A stretch of 64,000 bases of DNA, from contig JAKADN010000001.1 in NCBI GenBank assembly GCA_021820445.1, positions 100,575 to 164,574 of the forward strand. Direction: 5' to 3'. Positions within the stretch are counted from its first letter, which is position 1, and every line of letters starts with the position of its first letter. A model generated the notes under the pieces. The model was not told the origin of the DNA, ran no database searches, and saw only the letters and a program-made list of their open reading frames with translations. Below, piece after piece: positions 62,211 through 64,000 of this stretch. The position numbers and the translations under genes were made by a program. This DNA is from Nitrospirota bacterium (GTDB lineage Bacteria; Nitrospirota; Leptospirillia; Leptospirillales; Leptospirillaceae).

Positions 62211-63923
62211 TTGAACGGTGACTTCTTCCGGAAGCTGACCTTCCTTCTCCCGACCGTGATCGTGGTCGGGATTCTGTCGGGGGTCGTGCTCCTTTTTTCC
62301 CGCACCCCGCCGTCGGGGGTTCCCGTCATTCCCCGTGAGGATCTTGCCGACCTTCCCGGAGACATCCTGCACTCCCTGTTTCGACTCTTCCTGGCCTACC
62401 TCCTCTCTCTGGCCTTCGCCTACCTGTATGGTTTCGCCGCCGCCCTGACCCGGTGGGGACCCCGAATTCTCATCCCCGTTCTGGACATTCTGCAGTCGAT
62501 TCCCGTCCTGGGATTCTTTCCTGCGGTCGTTCTGATGATGATTCCCCTCTTCCCGACCACGAAGATGGGGGTGGAGGCGGCTTCGGTCGTCCTGATCGCG
62601 ACCAGCATGGCCTGGAACATGGCCTTTGCCGTCTACGAATCGGTGCGGACCGCCCCCCCCGATCTCCTGGACCTGTTCCGGGGCATCCGGGCGCCTTCCG
62701 GGTTGTGGGTCGCCCGATTTCTCGTTCCCCTGACTCTTCCCAAGGTCGTCTACAACTCCGTTCTCTCCTGGACGGCCGGATGGTACTTCCTGATCGCCTG
62801 CGAGATGATCGCCCTGGGTCCCGTCCATTACGAGCTTCCCGGGCTGGGAAGCTTTCTGGTGGCCAGTACGGAAAAGGGACGGTTCGGGGAGGCCCTTTTG
62901 GGAATCGGGGCCCTGATCGTGACGGTGATGGTCCTGGATGTTCTTGTTTTCAGACCCTCTCTCGTCTGGTCGCACACCTTCCAGATTGGAGAGGTGGAAG
63001 GGCCCTTTTCCCGGGTCTCCTCCCCGGTCTATGATTTTCTGGCTTCCTCCGAGGGGCTGGTCCGCCTCAGAAGAAGAGTTGCCCGGACATTGGGCCGATT
63101 GTCGCGGATTCCCTGGCGGGAAGGGCGTATCGTGCCGCGGTCCCTTTCCCCCTCCTTCCGCTTTCTGTTGCGGGCCGGGGGAGGGTTCCTGGTGGGCTTC
63201 ATCATCGCGAAAGGGCTTTTCGCGGGAGCCCATGTGGTGTCGGGGTGGATCCGGCAGGGGATTCCCTGGGCCTCGCTGGGAGAGCTTCCGGCCGATCTCG
63301 TCTTTTCCATGCTTCGCCTGATGGCAGGATATCTGCTGAGCCTTCTCTGGACCATTCCGCTGGCTTACTGGGTCTTCCGGACCCCCCGCCTGTCGCGGAT
63401 CATCTTCCCGCTTGCGGAGGTGATGGCTTCGGTTCCGGCCACCGCGCTCTTCCCATTCGTGATTGTCCTGGTGGTCCAGAAGCTTCACAGCATGAACCTG
63501 GCCTCGGTGATTCTCCTGATGTCGGGCATGCAGTGGTACCTGCTCTTTAATCTGCTCTCGGGGGTCGGGACCTTTCCCTCCGAGCTTCGGGAGGTGTCCC
63601 TCACCTTCGGTGTCAGGGGGACGCTGTTTCTCCGGAAGGTCTTTCTCCCCTTCCTGATGCCCTCCCTCGTGACCGGCTCCATTACCGCCTTCGGAGGGGG
63701 GTGGAACGCCCTCATCGTCTCCGAGTATGTGGTTTACGCCCAGAAGGACTACGGGGTTCGGGGAGTGGGCGCCTTTCTCGACAGGGCGACCTATTCCGGA
63801 GGCCATCCGGTCCTCATCGTGGCCGCTCTTTTGGTCATGACCGCGGCGGTCGTGGCCGCGAACAGGCTTTTCTGGGTCCCCCTCTACGATCGTGTGACGC
63901 GAAGGTACGGGTATGACGTCTAG
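62211..63923 (+). CDS. ABC transporter permease with two fused permease domains
   Basis: 570-aa permease of the nitrate/sulfonate/taurine class with two BPD-type domains in tandem (about 45-255 and 345-560). Each has an EAA-like loop, near DLLDLFRGIRAPSG in the first and SELREVSLTFGVRG in the second, so one chain does the work of the usual dimer. TTG 62211 follows GGGGAGGAAG. The ATPase gene starts 11 nt inside its end. No solute-binding protein is visible, so the substrate is unknown. Confidence 0.88.
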   Translation: MNGDFFRKLTFLLPTVIVVGILSGVVLLFSRTPPSGVPVIPREDLADLPGDILHSLFRLFLAYLLSLAFAYLYGFAAALTRWGPRILIPVLDILQSIPVLGFFPAVVLMMIPLFPTTKMGVEAASVVLIATSMAWNMAFAVYESVRTAPPDLLDLFRGIRAPSGLWVARFLVPLTLPKVVYNSVLSWTAGWYFLIACEMIALGPVHYELPGLGSFLVASTEKGRFGEALLGIGALIVTVMVLDVLVFRPSLVWSHTFQIGEVEGPFSRVSSPVYDFLASSEGLVRLRRRVARTLGRLSRIPWREGRIVPRSLSPSFRFLLRAGGGFLVGFIIAKGLFAGAHVVSGWIRQGIPWASLGELPADLVFSMLRLMAGYLLSLLWTIPLAYWVFRTPRLSRIIFPLAEVMASVPATALFPFVIVLVVQKLHSMNLASVILLMSGMQWYLLFNLLSGVGTFPSELREVSLTFGVRGTLFLRKVFLPFLMPSLVTGSITAFGGGWNALIVSEYVVYAQKDYGVRGVGAFLDRATYSGGHPVLIVAALLVMTAAVVAANRLFWVPLYDRVTRRYGYDV

Positions 63924-64000
63924 ACGGTCCGACTTCCTGAGTCTCCGGAATGTCGCGCGGGACTTTACCCGGGAGACCCGTTCCTATCGGGCGATCGACA
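63913..64000 (+). CDS. ABC transporter ATPase, 3' end outside window
   Basis: Only 29 codons are visible, beginning MTSRRSDFLSLRNVARDF, which fits the N-terminal strand of an ABC ATPase just before the A-loop. It overlaps the double permease by 11 nt, the expected partner. The Walker motifs lie outside. Confidence 0.7.
   Translation, partial: MTSRRSDFLSLRNVARDFTRETRSYRAID

Noticed and set aside
62112-63806. 564-codon minus-strand open frame opposite the double permease
   Set aside because: The sense strand encodes a clear membrane protein; the antisense product is very polar and repetitive.
1-64000. CRISPR arrays, insertion sequences, tRNA or rRNA genes
   Set aside because: By eye I saw no regularly spaced repeats, no transposase-like protein, no cloverleaf with a T-loop GGTTCGAATC-type sequence and no rRNA-like stretch.

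Overview
The window is a dense, G+C-rich bacterial chromosome segment with about 65 protein genes, many start-stop overlaps and frequent GTG/TTG starts. I found no rRNA, tRNA, CRISPR array, insertion sequence or phage gene. The cell is Gram-negative: there is an Mla lipid transporter, several lipobox proteins, an LptM-like lipoprotein and an outer-membrane barrel candidate. System II cytochrome c maturation, the DapL route to diaminopimelate, an O2-tolerant uptake hydrogenase and an aerobic-type quinone gene set together suggest an aerobic, cytochrome-rich chemolithotroph, most likely Nitrospirota and possibly Leptospirillum-like. That assignment is inference from gene content and protein style; no marker was searched.

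Layout. 1-4.9 kb: frr (5' cut), alr, mlaE-mlaF-mlaD. 5-9.5 kb: a complete System II module (resB, ccsA, two TlpA-type thioredoxins, ccdA). 9.5-12 kb: a ChlP-like flavoprotein coupled to an M50 membrane protease. 12-16.2 kb, minus strand: rpiB, glyA, nrdR, priA. 16.4-18.2 kb: a fibronectin-III lipoprotein and two tandem thymidylate-kinase-like genes. 18.3-31.9 kb: a plus-strand [NiFe]-hydrogenase operon (small subunit, large subunit, cytochrome b, protease, HoxL/HupF, HoxQ/HupH, HoxV/HupK-like, hypABFCDE, nickel permease). 32-33.6 kb: ppx/gppA on the minus strand. 33.8-37.5 kb: a quinone operon (ubiE, B12-type radical SAM, ubiC-like, ubiA). 37.5-41.2 kb: a PEBP protein, two tiny membrane proteins, a YajR-like MFS transporter and an RCK potassium channel. 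41.3-46.1 kb: argD-argF-argG-argH. 46.1-52.6 kb: lptM-like, lysA, an unknown membrane protein, dapA, dapB, an FAH-family enzyme, dapL, folK. 52.6-54.6 kb: an outer-membrane barrel candidate and mutY. 54.6-58.7 kb, minus strand: the four-gene Anbu proteasome cluster. 58.9-61.3 kb: GNAT, a Cys-paired repeat lipoprotein and a DUF3332 lipoprotein, closed by a hairpin terminator. 61.3-62.1 kb, minus strand: YtxH and DUF948 proteins. 62.2-64 kb: a fused double ABC permease and the start of its ATPase.

How it fits together. The hydrogenase small subunit carries the six-cysteine proximal-cluster pattern of O2-tolerant group 1d enzymes, so H2 oxidation could feed the quinone pool through the encoded cytochrome b while O2 is present; the quinone operon downstream could supply that pool and System II its c-type cytochromes. 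The least understood parts are the quinone operon with its embedded radical SAM enzyme, the tandem kinase pair in which one copy lost its DR motif, the Anbu cluster, the Cys-paired repeat lipoprotein, and the two tiny membrane proteins at 38.2-38.6 kb.
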